From the NCBI GenBank assembly GCA_020848295.1, contig JADLAI010000086.1, positions 1 through 32,815 on the forward strand: DNA of 32,815 nucleotides, in the 5' to 3' direction. The stretch comes from Flavobacteriales bacterium. GTDB lineage: Bacteria > Bacteroidota > Bacteroidia > Flavobacteriales_F > PHOS-HE28. The position numbers and the translations under genes are program-made. This document shows positions 1 to 7,053 of the stretch, in pieces (within the stretch, counting starts at the first letter, position 1; every line of letters begins with the position of its first letter). Under the pieces are notes generated by a model. That model was not told the DNA's origin. It saw only the letters and a program-made list of their open reading frames with translations, and did no database searches.

Positions 1-631
1 AACCGGGGAAGACTTTTTTCACCGCTTCGTGGCGGCTGTTCACCTGCAGTTTCTCGTAGATGTTACGGATGTGGACGCGCACGGTACCAATGCTCACGCC
101 GCCTTTTTCCGCGATCTCCTTGTACATGAGTCCGGCAGCGAGACCGTCCACCACTTCGCGCTCTTTGGTGGTGAGTTGGCGGTCGCTGATGTTCTGGCGT
201 GCCTGTCCTTGGAATGAATTGACCACCAGACGAGCGATGGCCGGGCTCATGGGCGAACCACCATCCACGACCTCATGGATCGCAGGCACGAGTTCGTGTA
301 CACTCAAACTCTTGAGCAGGTATCCGGTGGCTCCGGCGCAGAGGGCTTGGAAGATGTATGTGGGGTTCTCGAAGACCGTGCTGATGATGTACTGGACCTG
401 TGGGTTCAGCGGCTTGGCGTTGGCTACGCAGTCGATACCGTTGGTGCCTGGCATGTTGATGTCCATCACCACCACATCGGCCTCCTGTGCGGTGAAGCTC
501 TTCAGGAATTCGGTCCCGTTCGAGAAGCTCTTGATGAACTGTACGGAGGTATCGTCTGATAGGATCCTTCGGACCAGGTCGCGGATCTCCTCATCATCTT
601 CTACGACCACTACTCTTATGCGCTTTGTCAT
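1..631 (-). CDS. NarL/FixJ-type response regulator, cut by the window edge at its C-terminus
   Basis: I translated this from the raw sequence; the ATG is at 631 and 210 codons are present. Residues 1-120 form a receiver domain with the acidic pair at 11-13 (EDD), phospho-acceptor Asp57 in VVVMDINMPG, and the conserved Lys107 in GYLLKS. Residues about 145-208 form a LuxR-type helix-turn-helix (LTTKEREVVDGLAAG, then YKEIAEKGGVSIGTVRVHI). The paralogues at 10619 and 29722 end in YPGQ and FPGR; this one reads FPG at the edge, so at most a few residues are missing. It starts 13 bases after the stop of the histidine kinase upstream, its obvious partner. It is a DNA-binding transcription factor, and the shared dyad promoters of this window are its likely class of target. 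Confidence 0.95.
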   Translation of the reverse strand, partial: MTKRIRVVVVEDDEEIRDLVRRILSDDTSVQFIKSFSNGTEFLKSFTAQEADVVVMDINMPGTNGIDCVANAKPLNPQVQYIISTVFENPTYIFQALCAGATGYLLKSLSVHELVPAIHEVVDGGSPMSPAIARLVVNSFQGQARQNISDRQLTTKEREVVDGLAAGLMYKEIAEKGGVSIGTVRVHIRNIYEKLQVNSRHEAVKKVFPG

Positions 632-644
632 CTCTCTTGGCGGT

Positions 645-2480
645 TCACGTGAGCGGGCCATGTGCCTGCAGGAGCGTTCCTTTTCCTGGCGTGCTGTTGA
701 TGGTCAACCGGCCGTCGTGTTGTTCGATCCGGACCTTCATGTTCCGCGTCCCATTGCCATTTCCGGTGGCGGCTGCAGTATCGAAACCGATCCCGTCATC
801 CTCCACCTTCAGCTCGAACGAGCCATGCCGGAGATGGAACTGCACGCGAACGTTCGTGGCCTGCGCGTGTTTGAGGATGTTATTGAAGCATTCGTTGAAG
901 ACCAGATGTAGATCGCGTTTGAAGGCTGGGGCGATGGGTCCATCCGGCAGGTCTGTGTGCAGATCCAGCTGGAATTGGATCCCGTTCTCGCCCAGCGCAC
1001 GTTGGGCAAGATCTCGTACATGTTCGAGCATGCCTTGTCGGGTGTCGCGTTCGGGGTCCACGGCCCACACCACATCGCTCAATGTGCGGGTCAGGCGTTT
1101 GGTATGATCGCTGATGCGCTCGAAGCTGCGTTGTGCCTCGGAGGGCTCCGTTATTCCGCGCATGGCTACACCGCTCAGCAGGGCGATCTTGGTGAGGGTG
1201 GCTCCGATCTCGTCGTGGATATCGCGCGCGATACGTGTACGCACCTGTTCCGCTTCACGTTGTTTTTCACTTTTGATCAGTTCGGCTTGTGCGCGTTGGA
1301 TCTGGTCATTCTTGCGTGCAAGAGCTTCGGCGGTCGCACTCTTCGCGCGGTACGATCGGTATACCATCAATGCGAGTACGACGGCGAGAATTCCCATGCC
1401 CAAGGCCCCCCATTTCTGCCACCGTTCCTTCGCAGTGCGCGCTTGTTGCACAGCAAGCTCCTTCTCATGTTCGAATGCACTACGGGCCTTTTCCGTAGCC
1501 CGCACTTTCTCCAGGTCCATGTCCTCGGCGTGCGCCTCGCGCGCAGCGAGTTGGTCGATGAAGGCCGCCTCTGAACGCCCGGCCTGGGTGTGGGCCATGG
1601 ATCGCAATAGGAGCGTGTGATGCTCAAGGTTCAGATCACCCAGCTCGCGGGCCACGATCAATGCGCTGTCCAGCAGGGGGAGGGCAGCCGCATGTTGGCT
1701 CATGCGCAGCAGGGATCGTGAACGGGTGACCGCCCAACGACCGAAGAGGCTGGGGTCTTCCATCTGTTCCATCATAGTGGACGTGAGTTCCTGCATGGAA
1801 TCGGCTTCTGCCCAACGGGCGGCCTCGAAGAAGGTCTCCGACAAACTGAGGTAAGTGTTGGCCAGGTGGTGCGTGTTGCCTTGCTCCTTGTACAAGCGCG
1901 CGGCCTCTTGGTACGCGCGCATGGCACTGTCGAGCATGCCCGCCTCGCCTTGTATGATCCCCAGTTCGTGGTAGCAATTGGCGAGATCGGGGCCTGGCGG
2001 TATCTGGGCGAGGACCTTCATGGCGCGCTGGATCATCTCCAATGCACCGCGCTGATCCCCCATCTGGCGCAATGCGAATCCCTGGTATGATAGCGCGGCA
2101 CCCATGTCCTTCACGATCGGTTGCCTTTCAGCGGAGCGGTACATCTGCTGGAAAGCCACGATGGCCGAATCGAAACGCGATGTGGCGAACCACCCCATGC
2201 CGCGGATGCGCCAGAGTTGGGTGGCCCAGAATTCGTGCTGCGTGCCCAGCGACGCTGATGATGCGAGGCGTGCAGCCCCGAGCCTGCCGTAATGGATCGC
2301 GCTGTCAGGCGCTCCGCTACGGAAGTGATCGCGAGCGAGGTAGTAGGCTGTTCGCGCGAAGCTGGTGTCATCCGGTGCCGTTCGCAAGGCTGAATGCAGG
2401 CTGTCCATTTCCTGTGCCGTACACCGGGGCGGGATGGTGTTCACCAACGCGAGGAACAGCATGAGAGCAAGGATGCGCAT
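645..2480 (-). CDS. TPR-containing sensor histidine kinase (HisKA_3 / HATPase_c)
   Basis: A 611-residue membrane kinase. The chosen start is the ATG at 2480, which opens a signal peptide (MRILALMLFLALVN...TAQ); the frame is open further upstream but inside the preceding gene. Order: signal peptide 1-23, TPR-like helical repeats to about residue 330 (predicted periplasmic), one membrane span at about 355-377, a coiled coil, then the HisKA_3 H-box with His422 in ARDIHDEIGATL. The ATPase follows with N-box (NECFNNILKHA), G1 box (EDDGIGFD) and G2 (GNGTRNMK). There is no receiver domain, so it is not a hybrid kinase. Only one base separates its start from the stop of the ThiF-like gene, and the response regulator follows after 13 bases, so all three are probably made from one transcript. 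The ligand is unknown. Confidence 0.95.
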   Translation of the reverse strand: MRILALMLFLALVNTIPPRCTAQEMDSLHSALRTAPDDTSFARTAYYLARDHFRSGAPDSAIHYGRLGAARLASSASLGTQHEFWATQLWRIRGMGWFATSRFDSAIVAFQQMYRSAERQPIVKDMGAALSYQGFALRQMGDQRGALEMIQRAMKVLAQIPPGPDLANCYHELGIIQGEAGMLDSAMRAYQEAARLYKEQGNTHHLANTYLSLSETFFEAARWAEADSMQELTSTMMEQMEDPSLFGRWAVTRSRSLLRMSQHAAALPLLDSALIVARELGDLNLEHHTLLLRSMAHTQAGRSEAAFIDQLAAREAHAEDMDLEKVRATEKARSAFEHEKELAVQQARTAKERWQKWGALGMGILAVVLALMVYRSYRAKSATAEALARKNDQIQRAQAELIKSEKQREAEQVRTRIARDIHDEIGATLTKIALLSGVAMRGITEPSEAQRSFERISDHTKRLTRTLSDVVWAVDPERDTRQGMLEHVRDLAQRALGENGIQFQLDLHTDLPDGPIAPAFKRDLHLVFNECFNNILKHAQATNVRVQFHLRHGSFELKVEDDGIGFDTAAATGNGNGTRNMKVRIEQHDGRLTINSTPGKGTLLQAHGPLT

Positions 2481-2481
2481 G

Positions 2482-3531
2482 TCAACCTTCCTGTAGGCTG
2501 TATGTATCCAGATCAAGGACCAGACGACGCTCAACAAGCTGGAGCGCTCCTGCACCGGTGATGAGCTTGATGAGTTCCAATGCTGCGATGTTCGCCATGA
2601 TCGCGTTGCTAGCGGCCATGCTGGGGGCTATGCTGCGGGCGTTGAATTCCTTGATGTTCTGTGGCTGTGCGTTGATGATCGGTGCCCAGGATGAGAATAG
2701 TTCGTCATGGCCTTTTGTGTCGGGGCCCAGCAATGGACCGATGAGACCCTGTGTGGTCATGTAGCCGCATTTGATGAAGGAGTAGTCGTGCTCTTTGCGT
2801 GCCGCGTTGATCCAATTCACCAAATTAACTGAGCCATCAGCACTTAGAACAACATAACGCACCTTCGGAAAGGTACCGATCACCTGGTTCCATTCTTCCG
2901 CGCTCACCACCATGGCCTCTCTCGTTCGCACCTGGCAGGCTGGCGCTACCCGCAGCAAGCCGTCTCGGACAGCGTAGGTCTTTGGGCGTCCGATATCGTT
3001 GGCATTCAAGAGTATCTGTCTATGGAGGTTGCTTTCCTCGACAACATCACCATCCACTAAGACCAATGACCCCACCCCTGCCGCTGCCAGTGAAAGAGCG
3101 ATCTGCTGCCCGATGCCGCCGATCCCCAGGATGAGGACCTCGGCTTTATGAAGCTGTTCCTGGCGACGCCGGTTCTCTTCAAAATATTTCGTTGGAGCAA
3201 GAGCATCGAACAAGAGCATCTGCCGATCGTACCGCGCAAAGGAGCTGGATGAGGGGCTGAATCGTTCGATGAGATCCAACTCGAACAGACGGGTGATCAA
3301 TGTTTCAACCAGGGCCTCACTCACTTGTAGGCGCTGTGCAAGCCGATCCCGGAAGGCAAATTCCTTCGGTGCTTCTCGGAGGGCTTCGAGCAGTTGATCG
3401 AACGCTTCGCCGGCCGGGAGCTCCGTTGTTGGGTTCAAGTCGGCGATCACACGCACGTTTGCGCCATCACGCAAGAAGCGGAGGTGTCGTTTGAATCGCA
3501 GATGCGTTGTTTCCCGAGAGGATGTGTACAT
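2482..3531 (-). CDS. MccB-like ThiF/E1 adenylyltransferase with N-terminal peptide-clamp-like domain
   Basis: A 349-residue E1-superfamily enzyme expected to use ATP to adenylate a peptide or protein C-terminus. The ATG at 3531 is chosen; an upstream in-frame start at 3594 would overlap the small frame before it. Residues 1-95 look like a small winged-helix clamp or RiPP-recognition fold. ARYDRQ at 99-104 opens the E1 fold. The nucleotide loop is GIGGIG (136-141), followed by LVDGD (158-162), the arginine motif NLHRQ (168-172) and LSADG (229-233), where family members place the metal-binding Asp. From memory, E. coli MccB has the same order, including an SAD...NLxNWxN stretch like the one at 230-242. 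The usual CxxC zinc motif after GPLLGP is missing (HDEL there). No thiS, moaD or moaE lies nearby, so thiamine or molybdopterin roles are unlikely. Its single-base spacing to the kinase implies coupled expression. Confidence 0.85.
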   Translation of the reverse strand: MYTSSRETTHLRFKRHLRFLRDGANVRVIADLNPTTELPAGEAFDQLLEALREAPKEFAFRDRLAQRLQVSEALVETLITRLFELDLIERFSPSSSSFARYDRQMLLFDALAPTKYFEENRRRQEQLHKAEVLILGIGGIGQQIALSLAAAGVGSLVLVDGDVVEESNLHRQILLNANDIGRPKTYAVRDGLLRVAPACQVRTREAMVVSAEEWNQVIGTFPKVRYVVLSADGSVNLVNWINAARKEHDYSFIKCGYMTTQGLIGPLLGPDTKGHDELFSSWAPIINAQPQNIKEFNARSIAPSMAASNAIMANIAALELIKLITGAGALQLVERRLVLDLDTYSLQEG

Positions 3532-3574
3532 GGTGGTGATCAGGCTCGTTCTGGGAACGGTTCTGCGGGATCGA

Positions 3575-3736
3575 TCAGTTTCGGTCCCACCCACCCCGTT
3601 TCAGCGTGATTTGTCCTTTATCCGGCCCTGGTTTGGGCTTCTCCAGCTGCTGTTCCTGATCGGGAGGCGTGGTTTTGGTCGGTGGCGTTGGTGCAGTGAT
3701 GCCCATGAGAAAGGCGAGGAACGCGATGGGGTTCAT
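3575..3736 (-). CDS. possible RiPP precursor peptide, 53 residues, C-terminal Asn
   Basis: A small frame directly upstream of the MccB-like gene, same strand, with 43 bases between them. It has a hydrophobic N-terminus (MNPIAFLAFLMGITAP), a Pro/Gln/Lys-rich middle (TPPTKTTPPDQEQQ, KPKPGPDKG) and the C-terminal tail ITLKRGGWDRN. Third codon positions are mostly G or C, as in the neighbouring genes, which supports real coding. MccB-type enzymes act on a precursor whose last residue is Asn, and this peptide ends in Arg-Asn; that match is the reason for the call. The ATG at 3736 is preferred because it lies about 17 bases from the predicted transcription start of the dyad promoter; the ATG at 3706 would give 43 residues. 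It could instead be a small protein of other function or a chance frame. Mature product and role are inferred only. Confidence 0.5.
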   Translation of the reverse strand: MNPIAFLAFLMGITAPTPPTKTTPPDQEQQLEKPKPGPDKGQITLKRGGWDRN

Positions 3737-3756
3737 GTTTGGGTTGTTTGAAGCAC

Positions 3757-3804
3757 CAAAAGTGGAAGCCCATGCACCCGCAGCACCATACCATGTGCAT
3801 GGTA
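3757..3804 (-). promoter_or_regulatory. dyad-controlled promoter of the peptide / ThiF / kinase / regulator operon
   Basis: On the plus strand 3789-3804 reads TACCATGTGCATGGTA, a dyad in which all but the central base pair match. On the gene strand the half near the promoter is ATGGTA. After 28 bases comes TTTG (3757-3760, within CACTTTTG), matching the core of the Bacteroidota TAnnTTTG -7 box. The predicted start of transcription falls about 17 bases before the ATG at 3736. The site has the same geometry as five others in this window. The dyad would sit near -42, the position of an activator touching RNA polymerase. Confidence 0.65.
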
Positions 3805-3848
3805 TATGACCGATGCGGCGGTTGGGATATGATGAAGATGGTATGGTG
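3784..3848. repeat. nested inverted repeat between divergent operons
   Basis: CACCATACCAT at 3784-3794 is repeated in inverted form as ATGGTATGGTG at 3838-3848. The left arm overlaps the dyad of the minus-strand promoter and the right arm overlaps the dyad of the plus-strand promoter. The arrangement could let a dimeric regulator bound at both dyads coordinate the two divergent units, or it may simply reflect the shared ATGGTA half-sites. Confidence 0.5.
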
Positions 3849-3874
3849 TGCGCCTGACGAACAGGGGAGTTTTG
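3828..3874 (+). promoter_or_regulatory. dyad-controlled promoter of the plus-strand fibre gene
   Basis: 3828-3843 reads TATGATGAAGATGGTA. The promoter-side half ATGGTA is intact and the outer half is degenerate. After 27 bases comes TTTG (3871-3874, within GAGTTTTG). Transcription would begin roughly a dozen bases before the ATG at 3892. Spacing and half-site match the other five promoters, although the dyad is the weakest of the set. Confidence 0.5.
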
Positions 3875-3891
3875 CCCGAACACGAACGGAC

Positions 3892-5316
3892 ATGCTGCGC
3901 TTCACCATCACCTTATCGCTTTTCGTGGTTGGCACCGTGGTAGGGGCACAAGGGGTAGCCATTAACAGCAACGGGGCCTCTCCCGATCCCAGCGCGTTAC
4001 TGGACGTGGATGCCGCTGCCCTGGTCGGGACCAAGCGCGGGCTTCTGATACCGAGAGTCTCTTCCACAGAGCGCTTGGCCATAGTAGCTCCGGCCACTGG
4101 CCTGCTCGTTTTCGACACCACCTTCCTTGAATTCTGGTTCTTCGATGGGTTGGTATGGGTTCCCCTGAACAATGGTCGTGCATGGCGCCTCAGTGGGAAT
4201 GCGGGCACAACTGCGGGCACGCATTTCCTAGGCACCACCGACGCGGTGCGAATGGACTTCCGGGTGAACAACGAACCGGCCGGGCGCGTGGATCATTTCT
4301 TCAAGAACACCTTTCTCGGTTACAGGTCCGGTGCAAGCATGGTCAATGCACAGGGCAACACCTTCCTTGGGGCACATGCTGGTGAACAGTGTACCACCGG
4401 TCCGTTCAATACGGCGATCGGGTGGCTGAGTTTGCAGGACCTGGCCACCGGCAATGCGAACATCGCGATCGGCCCATACAGCATGCAGCACAGCACGGCA
4501 GGGCTTTCCAATATCGGGATCGGCACCGGCGCCTTGCGGTGGACCACCGGTCAACACAACGTGGCCATTGGTGCATCGGCGTTGACCAACACGGTTGCTG
4601 TGAATGGGAATACGGCGGTGGGATCGATGGCCCTTTACCAGAACACCACGGGTGTCTACAACACCGCCATCGGATCGAACGCGGGCCAGCAGAACGTGAC
4701 CGGAGAATACAACGTTGCCGTGGGTCAGATCGCGGGACCTGCGTCTGCTGGCCTTCAACATACCACGGCCATCGGTACGCAGAGTTCCACCCATGCCGAT
4801 GAGTCTACGGCCGTAGGTGATGTATCACGTGCGGAGGGTTTGAGGAGTTCGGCTTTGGGGTATTTCTCGCGGGCGGTGGGCCAGAACAGCACGGCCATTG
4901 GCCAGAATGCACTCGCCCTTTCGGCCAACAGTATTGCATTGGGCGGAACGGGAGCGAATGCCGTGAACGTCGGTATCGGTGTAGCCGCGCCGTCCGCCAC
5001 CCTGGAAGTGAACGGCTACACCAAGTTGGGCTCCAACGCTCCGGCGGTGCGCATGCTGAAGCTGACCAGCAACACCGCCAATGTCCAGGGGGGTAGCACA
5101 GCGATCGCTCACGGGCTGAGCGCTGCAAGGATCCTCTCTGTGAGTGTGCTCGTGGAGACCACCGCAGGTGATCTGCTGCCCGCGTTGCACCCGGTGTTCG
5201 GGTACACCTTCTACTTCACGGTGAATGCAACGAACGTGGTTGTGGTCAACCAGAGTGGCTCTTCCGGGAGCATACTCTCCAGACCCGTTCGCATCTTGAT
5301 CACTTACGAGCAATAG
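3892..5316 (+). CDS. secreted fibre/adhesin-like protein with YadA-type repeats, no S74 domain
   Basis: A 474-residue secreted protein. The start at 3892 opens a signal peptide (MLRFTITLSLFVVGTVVGAQ); the longer frame upstream would translate through the promoter. The N-terminal domain (GASPDPSALLDVDA, then RGLLIPRVSSTERLA, then a FWFFDGLVWV stretch) is shared with the three fibre genes at 5347-10534. The middle, roughly residues 140-370, consists of degenerate repeats of about 23 residues centred on NTAIG/NVAIG, like the beta-roll head of trimeric YadA-type adhesins. The C-terminus differs from its paralogues: it has GIGVAAPSATLEVNG and a beta-rich domain ending in RPVRILITYEQ instead of the S74 chaperone. 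I recognise that ending from other Bacteroidota fibre proteins. It is probably a surface fibre, divergently transcribed from the peptide/ThiF operon. Confidence 0.88.
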   Translation: MLRFTITLSLFVVGTVVGAQGVAINSNGASPDPSALLDVDAAALVGTKRGLLIPRVSSTERLAIVAPATGLLVFDTTFLEFWFFDGLVWVPLNNGRAWRLSGNAGTTAGTHFLGTTDAVRMDFRVNNEPAGRVDHFFKNTFLGYRSGASMVNAQGNTFLGAHAGEQCTTGPFNTAIGWLSLQDLATGNANIAIGPYSMQHSTAGLSNIGIGTGALRWTTGQHNVAIGASALTNTVAVNGNTAVGSMALYQNTTGVYNTAIGSNAGQQNVTGEYNVAVGQIAGPASAGLQHTTAIGTQSSTHADESTAVGDVSRAEGLRSSALGYFSRAVGQNSTAIGQNALALSANSIALGGTGANAVNVGIGVAAPSATLEVNGYTKLGSNAPAVRMLKLTSNTANVQGGSTAIAHGLSAARILSVSVLVETTAGDLLPALHPVFGYTFYFTVNATNVVVVNQSGSSGSILSRPVRILITYEQ

Positions 5317-5346
5317 TGCTTCGGTATTCTGGCGAGCGGTCAGCGC

Positions 5347-7053
5347 TCAATTCTTCGGCAGGGCCGTGGTCAGTAGCGCGCACCGCATGCGGATGATCTC
5401 CTGTTCCGCCCGGACCTCCTCCAGCTCCTTCTGTTGCTCTTGCACCGCCTTCACCAAGGGCACCACGAACTGTTCATAGCCGATGGTGTAGTGATCACGT
5501 TCCGTCAAAGGCCGATGAACACCGGAGAACTCGAATCCGAATGCCTGCGCCAGGCTGTCCACTTGCTGCGCGATGAAGCCGGTTTGTCGTTCCGCGGAAG
5601 CTGCGGTCACCGCTGTGTTGTAGTCTTCAACCTCCTGCACATGCGCACTGTCGCGCATGCGTTGCGCTAGGCCGGTGAAGGTGTCGTACGCAGCTACGTC
5701 GAACGTGTACGTGACCGGCCGCAGACCGTTGATGAAGGAGAGACCGAGCACATCCTCGCGCACATCGCGTTTGAAGCGCGCGTCGCTGATGTTCTGCCAG
5801 GCGCCGTAACCACCGGTGAGGTTGTTGTTGTTCGCGGCGTTCCCGATGCGGATGATATTCGCAGCAGGGCACACCGCATTGTAGCCCAAGGCCGTCTGGT
5901 TGCTCCCGCTCACGCTCATGACGGCTGTGTTGCCTACAGCGGTGCACAAGGACCCCGTGGCGTTGTTGGCCAGGGAGAGGCGGCCTATCGCGACATTGTA
6001 GTCACCTGTTGTGATCTGCTGTGCGCACATGGACCCAAGCCCGATGTTGTATTCCCCGTTGGTGAGGCTCGCCAGCGTACTCCCGCCCATACCACAACTG
6101 CCATCACCACCTGTCGTATTGCCCACGCCGAACGTGGTGATCCGGTCCGCGGTGGTGATGAAGGTCATTCCGAAGAGGGTGGTGTTGCGGGCCCCAACGT
6201 TCTGGCCCAAGGCGTTGTAGCCGACCGCGGTGTTCTCATCGTTCATACTTGCGACCTCCAGCGCGCCATATCCAAAGGCCGTATTATCGGTGCCTGTGCC
6301 GTACAACAGCGCGTTGTAGCCCATGGCCGTGTTGTTGGTGGCCGTTCCGGTGAAGCCGATCATCGCTTGCATGCCCACCGCCGTGCAACCCGTTGCCGTA
6401 TTCATTTGGGCCAGTGCCCATGCACCCACCGCCGTATTGCCGCTGTTGGTGCTGATGCTGTTCAGTGCTTGATAACCGACGGCTACATTATTGGAACCTG
6501 TTGTCAGGCTCCCGAGTGCGCGCCTGCCACACGCTGTATTGTTGGTGCCGGAGGTGTTGTCCCACAACGCGTATGAGCCCAACGCACTGTTGCCGGTGCC
6601 GGTATTGACCAGTAGCGCTCGATAGCCCCAGAGCGTATTGTCCGAGGTGTTGGACACCCATCCGCTGCGCCAACCACTTTGCCTGAATTCCAGCGGCACC
6701 GCATCGGTGGTGCCCACGAAGTGCGTGCTTGCCGTGATGCCGGTATTGGACGGGAGCCTCCAGCCGAGCAGGGTGCCGAACAAACGTACCCATACTGTTC
6801 CATTGAAGTGCCAGAATGCGTCGGTGGTGGTCTCGTACACGAGCGCACCTTGCGCAGGTGTTGCGATCGCCGTGCGTTCCGTAGCCGTCATCCGTGGCAC
6901 GAGCATGCCCTTCTTCGCAACCAGGGAAGTGACATTCAGATCCAGCATCGCCGATGGGTCGGGCGCCGCGCCGTTGGCGCTGATGCCGACCTGTGCATGG
7001 ATGATGGGGCACGGACACAGCACGAACACGAGGAAGGCGAACAAGCTTCTCAT
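5347..7053 (-). CDS. secreted fibre protein with YadA-type repeats and C-terminal S74 chaperone domain
   Basis: 568 residues, third gene of a three-gene fibre operon. The ATG at 7053 overlaps the stop of the gene before it (ATGA), which fixes the start and gives a signal peptide (MRSLFAFLVFVLCPC...HAQ). Then come the shared N-terminal domain (SAMLDLNVTSL, KGMLVPRMTATERT), NTA(V/F/M)G repeats over about residues 140-400, and the S74 domain, the chaperone of endosialidase first known from phage tail spikes. Ser423 starts SDARFKRDV; in that family the chain cleaves itself just before this Ser after trimer folding. The domain continues with RQTGFIAQQV and [16 protein letters not shown] and ends in a coiled-coil helix. 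It is probably a trimeric surface adhesin. No T9SS sorting domain is visible, so the export route is unclear. Confidence 0.92.
   Translation of the reverse strand: MRSLFAFLVFVLCPCPIIHAQVGISANGAAPDPSAMLDLNVTSLVAKKGMLVPRMTATERTAIATPAQGALVYETTTDAFWHFNGTVWVRLFGTLLGWRLPSNTGITASTHFVGTTDAVPLEFRQSGWRSGWVSNTSDNTLWGYRALLVNTGTGNSALGSYALWDNTSGTNNTACGRRALGSLTTGSNNVAVGYQALNSISTNSGNTAVGAWALAQMNTATGCTAVGMQAMIGFTGTATNNTAMGYNALLYGTGTDNTAFGYGALEVASMNDENTAVGYNALGQNVGARNTTLFGMTFITTADRITTFGVGNTTGGDGSCGMGGSTLASLTNGEYNIGLGSMCAQQITTGDYNVAIGRLSLANNATGSLCTAVGNTAVMSVSGSNQTALGYNAVCPAANIIRIGNAANNNNLTGGYGAWQNISDARFKRDVREDVLGLSFINGLRPVTYTFDVAAYDTFTGLAQRMRDSAHVQEVEDYNTAVTAASAERQTGFIAQQVDSLAQAFGFEFSGVHRPLTERDHYTIGYEQFVVPLVKAVQEQQKELEEVRAEQEIIRMRCALLTTALPKN

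Noticed and set aside
645-2555. Longer start of the first histidine kinase (25 extra residues)
   Set aside because: The extension lies inside the ThiF gene and would bury the signal peptide that begins at 2480.
2482-3531. ThiF-like gene as a thiamine or molybdopterin biosynthesis enzyme
   Set aside because: No thiS, thiG, moaD or moaE nearby, the CxxC pair is missing, and the N-terminal clamp-like domain fits MccB-type enzymes better.
3575-3883. 102-residue version of the small peptide frame
   Set aside because: The first 49 codons run through the dyads and the predicted promoter, so translation most likely begins at the ATG at 3736.
5334-5348. Hairpin GAGCG/CGCTC between the convergent genes as a bidirectional terminator
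   Set aside because: Only a five-base stem with no T-run, overlapping the stop codon of the minus-strand gene; too weak to list as a feature.
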